Below, piece by piece: positions 42,076-51,707 of a DNA stretch of 64,000 bases (position 1 is its first letter; each line of letters opens with the position of its first letter). The notes under the pieces were generated by a model, which did no database searches, had not been told where the DNA came from, and saw nothing but the letters and a program-made list of their open reading frames with translations. This DNA comes from Pontibacter oryzae. Lineage in GTDB: Bacteria; Bacteroidota; Bacteroidia; Cytophagales; Hymenobacteraceae. The stretch spans positions 1 to 64,000 of the forward strand of contig NZ_QWGE01000005.1 of the NCBI RefSeq assembly GCF_003576375.1, read 5' to 3'. Made by a program: the position numbers and the translations under genes.

Positions 42076-43017
42076 ATGAGAATCGCTTTAGACGCCATGG
42101 GCGGTGACTTTGCACCTGAGGCTATTGTTAAGGGTGCTGTCCAAGCCGCTCAGGAGTTAGATGCTGGTGCATCTATCGTGCTGATTGGCAAGGAAGATGT
42201 AGTCAACGATCTGCTCAAAGAATATGGTTACACGGGTAGCAACATCACCGTTGTGAATGCAAGTCAGGTAATTGAGATGGGTGAACACCCTACCAAAGCC
42301 CTGACCCAAAAACCTGACTCCAGCATAGCTATCGGCTATGGGTTACTGAAAATGCAGAAAGTGGATGCTTTCTGTAGTGCCGGTAATACCGGTGCGATGC
42401 TGGTAGGTGCTATGTTCAGTGTAAAGGCCGTTGAAGGCATTCTCAGACCTTCCATCGCGGGCCTTGTGCCTAAGCTAAACGGAGGCATGGGGGTAATTCT
42501 GGATGTTGGTGCAAACGCAGACTGTAAGCCGGAAGTATTGGAGCAGTTTGGTGAGCTTGGTGCTATTTACGCCAAGTATGTATTGGATATTCAGAACCCT
42601 AAAGTGGGCCTCATGAACCTTGGGGAGGAAGAAGGCAAAGGTACCATGCTGACGCAGGCTGCTCACCAGCGCCTGAAAGCCAATACCAACATTAACTTTA
42701 TCGGTAACATAGAAGGTCGTGATCTTTTTAACGATAAGGCGGATGTGATTGTGTGTGATGGCTATACCGGCAATATCATCCTGAAAATGGCTGAGTCGCT
42801 GTATGACATCCTGAACGATAAAGGCATGCATGACCCATTCTTCGACAAGTTTAACTACGAAGCCGAAGGGGGCAGCCCGATTCTGGGAATTAACGGCAAC
42901 GCAGTTATTGGCCACGGTGTATCTAGCCCTAGGGCTATTTGTAACATGGTGTTGCAGGCCCAGAAAATGGCCTCATCCAAAATTTCAGAGCGTTTCCGTA
43001 AGAACTTCAGCGAGTAG
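42076..43017 (+). CDS. plsX: Phosphate acyltransferase PlsX
   Basis: A 313-residue enzyme making acyl-phosphate from acyl-ACP, the first step of phospholipid synthesis with PlsY. Motifs: [19 protein letters not shown] at the start, [18 protein letters not shown] near 95, [18 protein letters not shown] near 140 and [15 protein letters not shown] near 222. It is 51 bases after rpmF. A small CTGGC-attt-GCCAG hairpin directly follows the stop, then a long dyad. Confidence 0.96.
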   Translation: MRIALDAMGGDFAPEAIVKGAVQAAQELDAGASIVLIGKEDVVNDLLKEYGYTGSNITVVNASQVIEMGEHPTKALTQKPDSSIAIGYGLLKMQKVDAFCSAGNTGAMLVGAMFSVKAVEGILRPSIAGLVPKLNGGMGVILDVGANADCKPEVLEQFGELGAIYAKYVLDIQNPKVGLMNLGEEEGKGTMLTQAAHQRLKANTNINFIGNIEGRDLFNDKADVIVCDGYTGNIILKMAESLYDILNDKGMHDPFFDKFNYEAEGGSPILGINGNAVIGHGVSSPRAICNMVLQAQKMASSKISERFRKNFSE

Positions 43018-43049
43018 CAACTGGCATTTTGCCAGCCAAAGCGTTAATA

Positions 43050-43118
43050 AAACTTGGCATAATCTGTTAAAAGATTCTTTTTAGAAGAAACTGACAGGTT
43101 ATGCCAAGTTTTTTTTAT
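43050..43118 (+). terminator. Long hairpin with T run between plsX and fabH
   Basis: AAACTTGGCATAA at 43050-43062 pairs with TTATGCCAAGTTT at 43099-43111, extended inward by CTGT / ACAG. The loop is about 30 bases. Eight Ts follow. It separates plsX from fabH, so fabH may also be transcribed from its own promoter. Confidence 0.75.
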
Positions 43119-43162
43119 TAAATTGCCTGCCTTAATCTTTATCACCTTAACTGATTTAACAA

Positions 43163-44161
43163 ATGAGTAAGATTACTGCTGCCATTACAGGCGTGAGTGG
43201 TTATGTACCTGACTACGTGCTCACCAACAAAGAGCTTGAGACGATGGTCGAGACAAATGACGAGTGGATAACCTCGCGAACAGGTATTAAAGAGAGGCGC
43301 ATTCTGAAAGGCGAAGGCCAAGGTACATCTCATATTGCAGTGCCAGCAGTTAAGGAATTGCTAAAGAAAACCAATACCAAGCCGGAAGAAATCGACTTGC
43401 TGATTTGCGCGACAACTACGCCAGACATGGTATTTCCGGCAACGGCAAACCTGATCACAGCAGAAGTTGGCGCGGTAAACGCGTTTGGTTACGATTTGCA
43501 GGCAGCCTGCTCTGGCTTCCTGTTTGCCCTAGCTACCGGCTCTAAGTTCATCGAGTCCGGGCAATACAAAAAAGTAGTTGTGGTTGGTGCCGATAAAATG
43601 TCTTCTATCGTGGACTACACGGACCGTGCCACCTGCATTATCTTTGGCGATGGCGGCGGCGCTGTTATGCTGGAACCAAACACAGAGGGCTTCGGCATCC
43701 AAGACTCTATCCTGAAATCAGATGGAACGGGTGCGCCATTCCTGCATATGAAAGCAGGTGGTAGCCGTAAACCCGCTACTATTGAAACAGTGCAGGCACG
43801 CGAGCACTATGCCTTCCAGGAAGGGCAGCAAGTGTTTAAGTTTGCTGTTAAAGGCATGGCAGACGTATCCGCTGAGATCATGGAGCGCAACCACCTGACC
43901 GGTGAGGACGTGGCTTGGCTTGTACCGCACCAAGCGAATAAACGCATTATTGAGGCTACAGCTAACCGCATGGGTCTTGATAACGAAAAGGTGATGCTGA
44001 ACATCCACAAGTATGGCAATACCACCAGCGGCACGATTCCGCTTTGCCTCTGGGAGTATGAAAACCAACTGAAAAAAGGCGATAACCTGATTCTTGCCGC
44101 TTTTGGCGGAGGATTTACCTGGGGCGCTATCTACCTGAAGTGGGCCTACGATCCAAAATAA
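43163..44161 (+). CDS. fabH: Beta-ketoacyl-ACP synthase III
   Basis: A 332-residue thiolase-fold enzyme that starts fatty acid synthesis by condensing an acyl-CoA with malonyl-ACP. The catalytic Cys is in [12 protein letters not shown] near residue 113, His in [16 protein letters not shown] near 255 and Asn in [11 protein letters not shown] near 287. [13 protein letters not shown] is the CoA pocket entry. Branched-chain substrate use is likely for the group but not shown here. A strong terminator follows. Confidence 0.96.
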   Translation: MSKITAAITGVSGYVPDYVLTNKELETMVETNDEWITSRTGIKERRILKGEGQGTSHIAVPAVKELLKKTNTKPEEIDLLICATTTPDMVFPATANLITAEVGAVNAFGYDLQAACSGFLFALATGSKFIESGQYKKVVVVGADKMSSIVDYTDRATCIIFGDGGGAVMLEPNTEGFGIQDSILKSDGTGAPFLHMKAGGSRKPATIETVQAREHYAFQEGQQVFKFAVKGMADVSAEIMERNHLTGEDVAWLVPHQANKRIIEATANRMGLDNEKVMLNIHKYGNTTSGTIPLCLWEYENQLKKGDNLILAAFGGGFTWGAIYLKWAYDPK

Positions 44162-44180
44162 GAAATCAATAAAAGTATAG

Positions 44181-44229
44181 AACAGCGAAGGCGGCACCCA
44201 TACCATTGAGTGCCGCCTTCGCTGTTTTT
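44181..44229. terminator. Strong terminator after fabH
   Basis: A 17-bp stem from AACAGCGAAGGCGGCAC to GTGCCGCCTTCGCTG plus flanking bases, followed by TTTTTA, 20 bases after the stop codon. Confidence 0.88.
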
Positions 44230-44286
44230 AGCACCTGTCCCCTACGTATAGGTGCGTATAATGCTTACCATAATGGCAGATTACAA

Positions 44287-44323
44287 AAAAAGGCTGGCCC
44301 AAATTATCGGAGCCAGCCTTTCA
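44287..44323. terminator. Terminator of the LysM gene (minus strand)
   Basis: AAAGGCTGGC / GCCAGCCTTT with a 13-base loop and AAAAAA on the left, read as T run in the minus direction. It lies 26 bases past the LysM stop codon. Confidence 0.8.
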
Positions 44324-44348
44324 TACTTTATATGGTCTTACTTTGCCA

Positions 44349-45293
44349 TTAAGGCATGTAAGAAAGCTCAACTCTAAAGCGCTCATCTACGGCACCTAAC
44401 TTTTGATATGCTTTCTTAGACAGACGAACTACCACTTTATCATTGGCACCCGTATCTGGCAGTTTGCCTATTACACGCACGTAAACCACTTGGCCGTTCA
44501 TCATATTTTTCACCTGCATGATGGTGCCTACCGGAGCCGATTTATGCAGTGCCAGATACTTGTTCGTATCGTTCGATTTAGCATCAATCATTTCAGCCAT
44601 GCCACTCTCGCTCATCTTATTAAGCCCTTTGGCAGTGGTCTCCTCCTCTTCTACCCGATCAGTTGCCTTTGCAGCTGGCGTTGCGGCGGCAGGCGCTGGC
44701 GAAGAGACATTGGTTGGAGCATCGTTTACAGAGGCGGTTGGTGTTGTAGCGATTTCATCGTCTGGCTCCGGCACATACACCGGTTTTTGCGTAGCTTGCG
44801 CTACCCCTTTGCCCACAATTAGCTTCTGTCCTATTTCAATGGAAGTATCTGTCAGGCCGTTCCATCCCTTAATATCATCTACCGATACATTATACATGCG
44901 CGAGATAGCGTAAAGCGTTTGCTGCGGCTCCACAGTGTGCATTTTATACCCTACCTGAGATACAGTATAAGTTCGATTACTGGCAGCAGGAGCTGACTTT
45001 GTGGCCGCTGACGTTGATGCTGGAGCAGCTCCTCTCGGAATCAGTACTATCTGGCCAATGTTAATTGATGTTTGAACGGAAGGGTTAGCCTCCACAATCT
45101 GGGCAACCGGCACACTATACTTTCTGGAGAGCGCATACAAAGTCTCCTTTGGTTCTACTTTATGGCGCACAAACAGCTTGCCGGCCTTACGCTCCGTACC
45201 CACAGAGTCGCGGGGGGCGGTTAAGTTAAATGCTTGAGCCGAAAAGGATAATACAGGCACTGCTATAAGGGTAAGAAAAAAAGATCGTATCAT
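44349..45293 (-). CDS. LysM protein with RlpA-like C-terminal domain
   Basis: A 314-residue secreted protein (signal to about residue 21, SAQA). Two LysM domains bind peptidoglycan: about 42-88 (HKVEPKETLYALSRKYSVPV) and about 117-160 (HTVEPQQTLYAISRMYNVSV). A Pro/Ala/Thr-rich linker follows, then a C-terminal double-psi beta-barrel-like domain (about 230-314, HKSAPVGTIMQVKN...VRVIGKLPD) resembling RlpA. It probably acts in cell wall remodelling. The gene before it on the minus strand (DUF4905) ends 7 bases away. Confidence 0.87.
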   Translation of the reverse strand: MIRSFFLTLIAVPVLSFSAQAFNLTAPRDSVGTERKAGKLFVRHKVEPKETLYALSRKYSVPVAQIVEANPSVQTSINIGQIVLIPRGAAPASTSAATKSAPAASNRTYTVSQVGYKMHTVEPQQTLYAISRMYNVSVDDIKGWNGLTDTSIEIGQKLIVGKGVAQATQKPVYVPEPDDEIATTPTASVNDAPTNVSSPAPAAATPAAKATDRVEEEETTAKGLNKMSESGMAEMIDAKSNDTNKYLALHKSAPVGTIMQVKNMMNGQVVYVRVIGKLPDTGANDKVVVRLSKKAYQKLGAVDERFRVELSYMP

Positions 45294-45299
45294 AAGGGG

Positions 45300-46076
45300 C
45301 TATACTAAAAGTCGGAAAACCTGTAGAATGTCTTTATTCTGAATGAAATATAAATTATGCTTAAAGATAAAAAAAGTATCTGAACCTATTCCAGTTAAAG
45401 CGGTGCCGAGGGTTACTTTCAACTGCAGATCGCCTTTAAGGTTAAAGACCGCAAGCTCGTTTTGCAATTTTCCATCGGGCTCCAGCGTATAAAAACTCAC
45501 AAGCAGGCAGCTATCGGTTTCGGCATAGTCTATGGCCTTTACAACCTCTATTTCGAATTCCTGTTTCAAAAAAAACTGCACTGTGTTAAAGTGATCCTCT
45601 CCTTCGAGGTACAGCGTAGGGTATATGCAATTTTGATAGCGTATTTGGTTGTACTTCGCTACTTCTGCTGCAGCCTCTTGCTGCGTACGTGTTATTCCGG
45701 TTGCCTTACCGGTAGTAGGGTGCAACACCTGTAATGCTGCTTCAGGTTGTTCAGGGTTGTAGGCAAGTAAACCAGGGGAGTCAACGCCATAAAAAGCCAA
45801 TTCTTTTGTTTCCCATACTTGCTTGCCAGTAACCTGACTAATGGCGATGATACCTTTATGTTGGCCCAGTTGTCTGTTACCATAGCCGTGCAAGTATAAA
45901 AAGCCGTGAGTTGCGTCCTCTAGCCCCTGCCACCAGGCCTTCGCCTGCGGTAGCTGCAGTTGTTTCAAAGTATGGCTAGCCGTATCTAAAGTATAGAAAC
46001 TGGTCAGCAAAACATCCGCATCCCGGATTTCTATGGCTAGGCAGCCTGTAATGCTATCCAGGCGCATTCGCCACAC
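45300..46076 (-). CDS. DUF4905 family protein
   Basis: A 258-residue protein of beta-propeller-like character (repeated strand pairs such as HKGIIAISQVTGKQVWETKEL). DUF4905 members are Bacteroidota proteins of unknown role. The start shown is GTG at 46076. The frame stays open about 15 codons further upstream (reading TYDFKAPV just before the GTG, as in a family-like N-terminus) but offers no ATG before a stop, so the true start may be a non-standard codon. It is co-directional with and 7 bases from the LysM gene. Confidence 0.75.
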   Translation of the reverse strand: MWRMRLDSITGCLAIEIRDADVLLTSFYTLDTASHTLKQLQLPQAKAWWQGLEDATHGFLYLHGYGNRQLGQHKGIIAISQVTGKQVWETKELAFYGVDSPGLLAYNPEQPEAALQVLHPTTGKATGITRTQQEAAAEVAKYNQIRYQNCIYPTLYLEGEDHFNTVQFFLKQEFEIEVVKAIDYAETDSCLLVSFYTLEPDGKLQNELAVFNLKGDLQLKVTLGTALTGIGSDTFFIFKHNLYFIQNKDILQVFRLLV

Positions 46077-46174
46077 GGGCGCTTTAAAATCGTATGTAAG
46101 TATGGGAGGTATGATATACTATGGGATTTTGCTATATTATCTCCTGATTTGGTTGTAAACCATTACGCAAATTT

Positions 46175-47527
46175 ATGAAAACCTATCCAAAGCGCCGCCA
46201 ACTATTGCCCTTCTATCTGCTATCGTACCTGCTCCTGTTGCCTTTGCTAAGTTTAGGCCAACAAGCTAAGCCAAAAGTTTTTGTGATGGAGGTGACCTCC
46301 GAGATTGACCCGCGCACCAACCGCTATACCGAACTAGCCCTAGAGGAAGCTACGGAAGCTGGCGCTGACCATATATTGCTGGTGCTGGACACCTTTGGCG
46401 GTGCCCTGAACGATGCCGACGAGATCCGGAAGCGAATACTCGAATACCCGAAACCTGTCTATGTGTTCATCAATAAAAACGCGGCTTCTGCAGGCGCCCT
46501 TATCTCGCTGGCCTGCGATAGTATTTACATGGCCCCAGGTGCAAATATTGGCGCTGCCACAGTGGTAGGCGCAAACGGCGAGGCGGCCCCAGGCAAGTAC
46601 CAAAGCTATATGCGCTCTATTATGCGCTCCACGGCAGAGGCTAACGGCAGGGACCCACGCCTGGCCGAGGCCATGGTAGAGGCCAGCGTAGACAGTACGC
46701 TCTCTGCCGGACAGGTTCTTACCCTGACAACCACTGAGGCCATCAAATTTGGTTTTTGCGAGGGTGTGACCACTAACGTAGGCGGTGTCTTAAAAAAATT
46801 GAACCTGCAAGATGCCGAACTTATAAACTATGAACTGAGCGCTGCCGATAGCATTATTTCCTTTTTCCTGAACCCGTTCATCAGCGGTATACTTTTGCTG
46901 ATAATCATCGGTGGTTTATACTTCGAGCTGCAAACACCGGGCATCGGCTTTCCATTGATGGCGGCTATTACGGCGGCGGTGCTGTACTTGGTGCCATACT
47001 ACCTGAATGGGCTGGCGGAGAACTGGGAAATTCTGATGTTCGTGGTCGGCATCGTGCTGATCATGCTCGAACTCTTTGTGGTGCCGGGCTTTGGCATTAC
47101 AGGAATCAGTGGCATTATCTTAACTGTGCTTTCGCTGGTGCTGGTCATGATAAACAATCAATTCTTCGACTTCACCTTTGTGCCTTCTGAAAACCTGATG
47201 AAGAGCCTAGCTTCGGTGATAACCGGTATGATTGGGGCAGCCATTGTGATTGCACTAACCTGGCACCGCCTGCTCAACAGCCGCTCTATGCAGCATCTGG
47301 TTCTAAAAAATACCTTCCATAGCCGCGAAGGGTACCGATCCGCTAATACTGCCGAGCATTTGGTAGGTAAAACGGGTGTGGCACATACCCGCATGGCGCC
47401 GTCTGGCCGCGTGATGATTGACGATATTTTGTACGATGCCCAGGCCCGTGACGGCTTTATTGAGCAAGGCGAGAGCGTACAGGTAATTGACCAAAGCACC
47501 TTTGCCCTTCGGGTGAAGAAAGTGTAG
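46175..47527 (+). CDS. NfeD family membrane serine protease
   Basis: A 450-residue protein: a signal/anchor (about 8-28), a ClpP-like protease domain (about 33-215) with the nucleophile in NKNAASAGALISL near residue 108, four membrane helices (about 228-360) and a C-terminal NfeDC OB-fold (about 385-450, LVGKTGVAHTRMAPSGRVMI). NfeD proteases cut stomatin-type partners; no stomatin gene is adjacent. Full length of the long NfeD class. Confidence 0.93.
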   Translation: MKTYPKRRQLLPFYLLSYLLLLPLLSLGQQAKPKVFVMEVTSEIDPRTNRYTELALEEATEAGADHILLVLDTFGGALNDADEIRKRILEYPKPVYVFINKNAASAGALISLACDSIYMAPGANIGAATVVGANGEAAPGKYQSYMRSIMRSTAEANGRDPRLAEAMVEASVDSTLSAGQVLTLTTTEAIKFGFCEGVTTNVGGVLKKLNLQDAELINYELSAADSIISFFLNPFISGILLLIIIGGLYFELQTPGIGFPLMAAITAAVLYLVPYYLNGLAENWEILMFVVGIVLIMLELFVVPGFGITGISGIILTVLSLVLVMINNQFFDFTFVPSENLMKSLASVITGMIGAAIVIALTWHRLLNSRSMQHLVLKNTFHSREGYRSANTAEHLVGKTGVAHTRMAPSGRVMIDDILYDAQARDGFIEQGESVQVIDQSTFALRVKKV

Positions 47528-47583
47528 CAGGTAATATAAGGTTGCCATGCCATTCTAACTGAAAAGTCTTACGCAAACCATAC

Positions 47584-47931
47584 ATGAAACCACTAAAAAC
47601 AATGCTGGCTCTTGCCATGCTAAGCTTCACGGCTTGCCAAAGCACAACACGCCCGGAAAACGAAGCCAATGAAAATATGAAAACGAAAGCAACCCTACAC
47701 TGGTCTGGCGAGATTGCTGCCGACGGCTGCGGCTTTGAAGTTGAGATTGAAGGGAAACGCTACCTGCCCGAGAACGAAGATGCCATACCGGCCGCTTTCA
47801 AAGCCAGTGAGACAAGTGAGATACAGCTGGAGTACGAAGCCCTGCCCGAGCCCATTGACAGGCGCTGCGGCATGCTGCCCGAACCGCGTGTAATGCCGGC
47901 CATACACGTAATTAAGGTAGAGGCCATTTAA
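47584..47931 (+). CDS. Small lipoprotein, unknown function
   Basis: A 115-residue protein with a lipoprotein signal (MLSFTACQS, Cys about residue 18). The mature domain has two more cysteines (DGCGFEVEIEGKRYLPEN and DRRCGMLPEP), which could form a disulfide. I do not recognise the family. It starts 57 bases after the NfeD gene and may be co-transcribed. Confidence 0.75.
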   Translation: MKPLKTMLALAMLSFTACQSTTRPENEANENMKTKATLHWSGEIAADGCGFEVEIEGKRYLPENEDAIPAAFKASETSEIQLEYEALPEPIDRRCGMLPEPRVMPAIHVIKVEAI

Positions 47932-47988
47932 GTTTGCAACCATTCGGCAGGTTCAGGCATCTTTAAAGTATAACTACCTGAACCTGTT

Positions 47989-48069
47989 ATGAAGAGATTG
48001 CACATCCTTAGCCTTTCCTTACTTTATGCGCTGCTTTTGTTTATAGAGCGTACGCCAACCGATAAATAA
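47989..48069 (+). CDS. Possible 26-residue membrane mini-protein
   Basis: ATG at 47989 opens a frame of 26 codons: a basic start, then a hydrophobic helix (LHILSLSLLYALLLFI) and a polar tail ending PTDK. It sits right after a perfect 10-bp inverted repeat (CAGGTTCAGG / CCTGAACCTG, 47948-47986). Length is too short to judge by codon use. Confidence 0.25.
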   Translation: MKRLHILSLSLLYALLLFIERTPTDK

Positions 48070-48142
48070 CCCATAAAGTATAAACCCTGTAAAAACCGTG
48101 CTGCTTGCAGGGTTTGGCTCTGGATAAACGGCAAAGCTTGCG

Positions 48143-48150
48143 TATATTTG
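48143..48150 (+). promoter_or_regulatory. kdsB promoter -7 box
   Basis: TATATTTG, a perfect TAnnTTTG, 26 bases before the kdsB start codon. Confidence 0.65.
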
Positions 48151-48175
48151 GCTATCATCCTAACCCCTGATACCT

Positions 48176-48910
48176 ATGAAAGTACTCGGCATTATTCCGG
48201 CACGCTACGCTAGCACCCGTTTCCCGGGCAAACCGCTCACCGATATCAACGGCAAAAGTATGATTCAGCGCGTGTATGAGCAGGCGAAGCAGTCTGGTTT
48301 AACGGATGTGGTAGTGGCCACGGACGATGAGCGGATTTTGCAGCATGTGCAGGCTTTTGGCGGCAAAGCCGTGATGACGAGCAGCGAGCACCAAAGCGGC
48401 ACCGATCGCTGTTTCGAGGCCTACAAGCTGAATAACGAGCCGTTTGAGTACATCATTAACATACAGGGCGACGAGCCGTTCATTCACCCTGAGCAGATCG
48501 ACTTGGTTGCCAGCTGCTTCGAACGCCCGCAAACCCAGCTAGCCACGCTAGTTAAAAAGATAGAATCGCCGGAAGAGCTCTTCAACATCAACTCCCCCAA
48601 AGTAGTGATCAGCCAGGCGAAGGAGGCTTTATACTTTAGCCGCCAGCCTATACCGTATTGCCGCAACGTGCCCGAGGATATCTGGCACAAGCAGCATACC
48701 TATTACAAGCACATCGGTATTTACGGCTACCGGGCAGATATTCTGGAGCAGATCACGCAGTTGCCGCCTTCTGCCTTAGAACTGGCCGAATCGTTGGAGC
48801 AGTTGCGCTGGCTGGAGAATGGCTTTCGCATTACCACGGCCATCACCCACCACGAAACCATCGGCATCGACACGCCGGAAGACCTGGAGCGCATTTTAGG
48901 CCGGGACTAA
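48176..48910 (+). CDS. kdsB: 3-deoxy-manno-octulosonate cytidylyltransferase
   Basis: A 244-residue enzyme that activates KDO as CMP-KDO for lipopolysaccharide core. Motifs: GIIPARYASTRFPGKPL at the start (nucleotide loop), VVVATDDERI, INIQGDEPFIHPEQI near residue 98 (metal Asp) and YKHIGIYGYR near 178. It shows the cell makes LPS. The gene for a small membrane protein follows after 18 bases. Confidence 0.97.
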   Translation: MKVLGIIPARYASTRFPGKPLTDINGKSMIQRVYEQAKQSGLTDVVVATDDERILQHVQAFGGKAVMTSSEHQSGTDRCFEAYKLNNEPFEYIINIQGDEPFIHPEQIDLVASCFERPQTQLATLVKKIESPEELFNINSPKVVISQAKEALYFSRQPIPYCRNVPEDIWHKQHTYYKHIGIYGYRADILEQITQLPPSALELAESLEQLRWLENGFRITTAITHHETIGIDTPEDLERILGRD

Positions 48911-48928
48911 GCCGGAGATTATTTAAGG

Positions 48929-49357
48929 ATGAAGAATTATACGTTGCTTCGGTTTGTAAAGCTGAACCTATACTTTTTTGTGATGTATAGCCTGCTTACG
49001 GCCCTGTGGTATGGCCTGAGCGGTAAGTTTGCCGGGGCTGCAGGAACGGTTTTGCAGGAAATTGCGCTCAACGCGGCTGTTTTCTCCCTGCTTTTCAGTG
49101 TTACTATACTTCTATGGTACCGCCGCACGGAGCTTCGGGTACCGGTACAGAAGTATAAACCAGAGCAGCTGAGGCAAAAAATAGAGGAAGCAGGTTACTT
49201 AAAAGTTTCCGGCCATAAACACGCGTACGAGGTGTATAAGCCTGCCCCGCCCAAAGCCCCTGCCCTGGCGGGCAAGATTTTCGTGCAGAAAACGGCTAAC
49301 TTTTACGTCCTTCAAGGCCCAACAAAATACCTCAAAGGTATAAACGGCAAAGTATAA
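48929..49357 (+). CDS. Small membrane protein, unknown function
   Basis: A 142-residue protein with two helices (about residues 12-30 and 45-65) and a basic cytoplasmic tail (QKYKPEQLRQKIEEAGY, then HAYEVYKPAPPKAPA). I do not recognise it. It starts 18 bases after kdsB and could be translated from the same message. Just past its stop is a C/T-rich simple tract shared with 26.4 kb. Confidence 0.7.
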   Translation: MKNYTLLRFVKLNLYFFVMYSLLTALWYGLSGKFAGAAGTVLQEIALNAAVFSLLFSVTILLWYRRTELRVPVQKYKPEQLRQKIEEAGYLKVSGHKHAYEVYKPAPPKAPALAGKIFVQKTANFYVLQGPTKYLKGINGKV

Positions 49358-49361
49358 ACTT

Positions 49362-49405
49362 TACCTCCTGAACTCTCTACCTCTCAAACTCCAAACCTCC
49401 CAAAC
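49362..49405. repeat. C/T-rich simple-sequence tract
   Basis: CTCCTGAACTCTCTACCTCT and similar words fill the gap between two convergent genes. It matches in style the tract at 26370-26448; both end at the stop codon of a minus-strand gene. Confidence 0.55.
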
Positions 49406-49407
49406 TC

Positions 49408-49755
49408 TTATCCCCCGGCTTTCTTGGCTTTGTAGCCAGCCGCCGTTAGCACCTGTAGTACTTTGTCACGGAAATCACCCTGGATCAGGATCTCTCTGTC
49501 TTTGGCTGAGCCGCCCACACCGCACTTGCTCTTCAGCAACTTGCCCAGTTCTTTCAGGTCGTCATCGGTGCCAACAAAGCCAGCCACTAGCGTTACCTGC
49601 TTGCCCCCTCTGGATTTTTTGTCGAGCATTACCTTTAGGTTTTGCTGTTGTGGCGGGAGTGTCTCCTCTGCCGACTCGTTTTCGTAGTCGTAACTAAAAT
49701 CCTGGTTCGTAGAGTATACTACGCCTTGTCGTCCTTTTTTATTCTTATCGCGCAT
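49408..49755 (-). CDS. SUI1/eIF1-like translation initiation factor
   Basis: A 115-residue protein with the SUI1 domain in its C-terminal two thirds: [39 protein letters not shown] and [20 protein letters not shown]. It is the bacterial YciH-type homologue of eIF1, thought to aid start-codon fidelity. Short basic and acidic N-terminal segments precede the domain. Confidence 0.93.
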   Translation of the reverse strand: MRDKNKKGRQGVVYSTNQDFSYDYENESAEETLPPQQQNLKVMLDKKSRGGKQVTLVAGFVGTDDDLKELGKLLKSKCGVGGSAKDREILIQGDFRDKVLQVLTAAGYKAKKAGG

Positions 49756-49830
49756 CTTAGTATGTTCAATAATGTCAAACTGAACGAGCCTTTAAGCCCA
49801 TTCGTGATTTTTAATTTTCAACTCCCCAGC

Positions 49831-50712
49831 CTAAGGTACTAAAACCTTCAGCGAGAGTGGCAGCATTTTCACCTCAAACGCCTTCGACTCTCCTAAAAAC
49901 TCACCGTCGGCATGGTACATCATCGCTTCCTCGGTTTGTACGGATATATGATCTGTTTTAAAGTACTCGGCGCTATCGGCGTTGGCAAGTTGCTTGGTAA
50001 GCATGCAGTAGCTCAGGTGCAGCGCTTTCACCAGATCAATTTTCCGAACTAGGCATACATCCAGCAAACCATCCTGAATATCAGCCATGGGGGCGATATA
50101 CGCATTATTGCCGTACTGAGCTGCATTGGCAAAAGCCATCACAAAGCAATCTGTATCCATGGTATTGCCATTTATACTTGCTTTTACGGGCAAGTGCTTG
50201 TAATTGCGCACTTCCTTCATCACCAGTTCCACATAGGTTTGCAGGCCGCGTTTGGTATTGCCTGCAAATACAGAGCTGATGTAGGCATCAAAGCCAATGC
50301 CAGCAGTGGTAAAAAAAGGATGGCCGTTGATGTTGCCGGTATCAATAGTGGTTATATGGCCTTGGTTTAGCACGCGTATGGCAGCCTCAAGCCCCAAAGG
50401 CAGTTTCAGGTGACGTGCCAGTCCGTTTCCAGAGCCCTTCGGAAGTATGGCTAAGGCTGTTTCTGAGTGCAGCAAGCCTCGGGCCACCTCGTTTACTGTT
50501 CCATCGCCACCTACGGCCACTACAACCTCACACCCGCTTTCTGCTGCCTCTTGCGCTAGCTCCGGGGCATGGCCCGCGCGCTCAGTATACACTATTTCAT
50601 ACTTATACTTTCGGTGATCAAGGTGTTGCTCTATACGGGCAGCCACATTCACACGGCTTTTAGGCCCAGAGGTTGGGTTAATGATGAAGCGTATATGCAG
50701 GCGTTTGCTCAT
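49831..50712 (-). CDS. Diacylglycerol kinase family lipid kinase
   Basis: A 293-residue soluble or peripheral enzyme of the DagK/YegS class. The N-terminal catalytic domain has FIINPTSGPKSR, VVVAVGGDGTVNEVARGLL near residue 68 and AILPKGSGNGLARHL near 93. The C-terminal domain has TTAGIGFDAYIS and MYHADGEFLG near 272. It phosphorylates a lipid such as diacylglycerol with ATP. Start overlaps no neighbour. Confidence 0.94.
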   Translation of the reverse strand: MSKRLHIRFIINPTSGPKSRVNVAARIEQHLDHRKYKYEIVYTERAGHAPELAQEAAESGCEVVVAVGGDGTVNEVARGLLHSETALAILPKGSGNGLARHLKLPLGLEAAIRVLNQGHITTIDTGNINGHPFFTTAGIGFDAYISSVFAGNTKRGLQTYVELVMKEVRNYKHLPVKASINGNTMDTDCFVMAFANAAQYGNNAYIAPMADIQDGLLDVCLVRKIDLVKALHLSYCMLTKQLANADSAEYFKTDHISVQTEEAMMYHADGEFLGESKAFEVKMLPLSLKVLVP

Positions 50713-50758
50713 AGGAGGCGTTTGTTTGCAGTAAAATTACCGCTTTTACCGCGGATAT

Positions 50759-50793
50759 AAAAAAGCCTGACGCTGGAGAGGCATCAGGCTAAA
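50759..50793. terminator. Terminator of the universal stress gene (minus strand)
   Basis: AGCCTGACGC / GCATCAGGCT with one mismatch, about 20 bases past the stop, followed in the minus direction by TTTTTT. Confidence 0.8.
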
Positions 50794-50813
50794 GTATAAG
50801 TTTTGGCTTTAGG

Positions 50814-51665
50814 CTATTTCAGATGGAAGGTAAGTACCGGGATCGGGGTATGGTTCACCAGGTCCTCAGCGATGCTTCCGCTCAGCAAATGCGACAGCCC
50901 GGTGCGCCCATGCGTAGCCATCATGATCAGATCGGCCTTAATATCGTTGGCAAAGTGCAGGATGCCGTCTTCTTCCATCACATCATTGTACACGTTAATC
51001 GTATAGTTCTTAAGGCCATACTTCTCAGCGGCGTCCTCCAGCTTTTGCCGTAGGTTTCCGCTAGACTCGAACGCACCTGGCGTGTTAATGTATACCAGGT
51101 GCATGCGCGCGCCAAACAGTTGCTGAAAAGTCTTGAAGCGATCCATGGCATAACGCACCTCCCGTTTAAAATCTGAGGCCAGCACAATCTCCCGCACATT
51201 AAAGTCTTTTATGCGCTGCTTCACCGTGAGTACAGGGCAGGTTGCCGTCCGGACAACTTTCTCGGTGTTAGACCCGATTAAAAACTCATCCAACCCGCTG
51301 GAGCCCTTCGAACCCATCACTACTAAGTCTACCTGGTCCTCTTCGATGGTGCGCTTTATCTTACTTATCGGTTTATCTACATCCACTTCCTCCACCACGT
51401 CAACGCCTTGGTGCGGTATCGCTTTCAACAGTTCCTGCATTCTTCCTTTGGTAACTTTTAGCAACTGCATCATAAACACTTGCTCCATGCTATCGTTCCC
51501 GACCATGGTGTCGCCGGTGGCGCTGAAGTTCGGCGTATAGTACTGCCCCTCCACGACGTGCAAAAGCTTTATGGCGGCGCCGGTGCGCCGGGCTATCGCC
51601 AGGGCAACCTCATAGGCGTTTCGTGCCTCCTCCGAAAAATCTGTTGGAACTAGAATCCTTCTCAT
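50814..51665 (-). CDS. Universal stress protein, tandem domains, under a Crp-type operator
   Basis: A 283-residue protein with two Usp domains (about 1-148 and 153-283). Both start well (RRILVPTDFSEEARNAYEVAL; EIVLASDFKREVRYAMDRF) and both carry the ATP-loop G-x2-G-x9-GS pattern: VVMGSKGSSGLDEFLIGSNT and MMATHGRTGLSHLLSGSIAE. So both may bind ATP, unlike the protein at 3133. The promoter holds an operator almost identical to that of the rhodanese operon at 8.4 kb, placing it in the same predicted regulon. Confidence 0.94.
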   Translation of the reverse strand: MRRILVPTDFSEEARNAYEVALAIARRTGAAIKLLHVVEGQYYTPNFSATGDTMVGNDSMEQVFMMQLLKVTKGRMQELLKAIPHQGVDVVEEVDVDKPISKIKRTIEEDQVDLVVMGSKGSSGLDEFLIGSNTEKVVRTATCPVLTVKQRIKDFNVREIVLASDFKREVRYAMDRFKTFQQLFGARMHLVYINTPGAFESSGNLRQKLEDAAEKYGLKNYTINVYNDVMEEDGILHFANDIKADLIMMATHGRTGLSHLLSGSIAEDLVNHTPIPVLTFHLK

Positions 51666-51707
51666 AGTGTGTGCGGTTTTGTGGATGAACTAATTGGCTT
51701 CCAAGTA

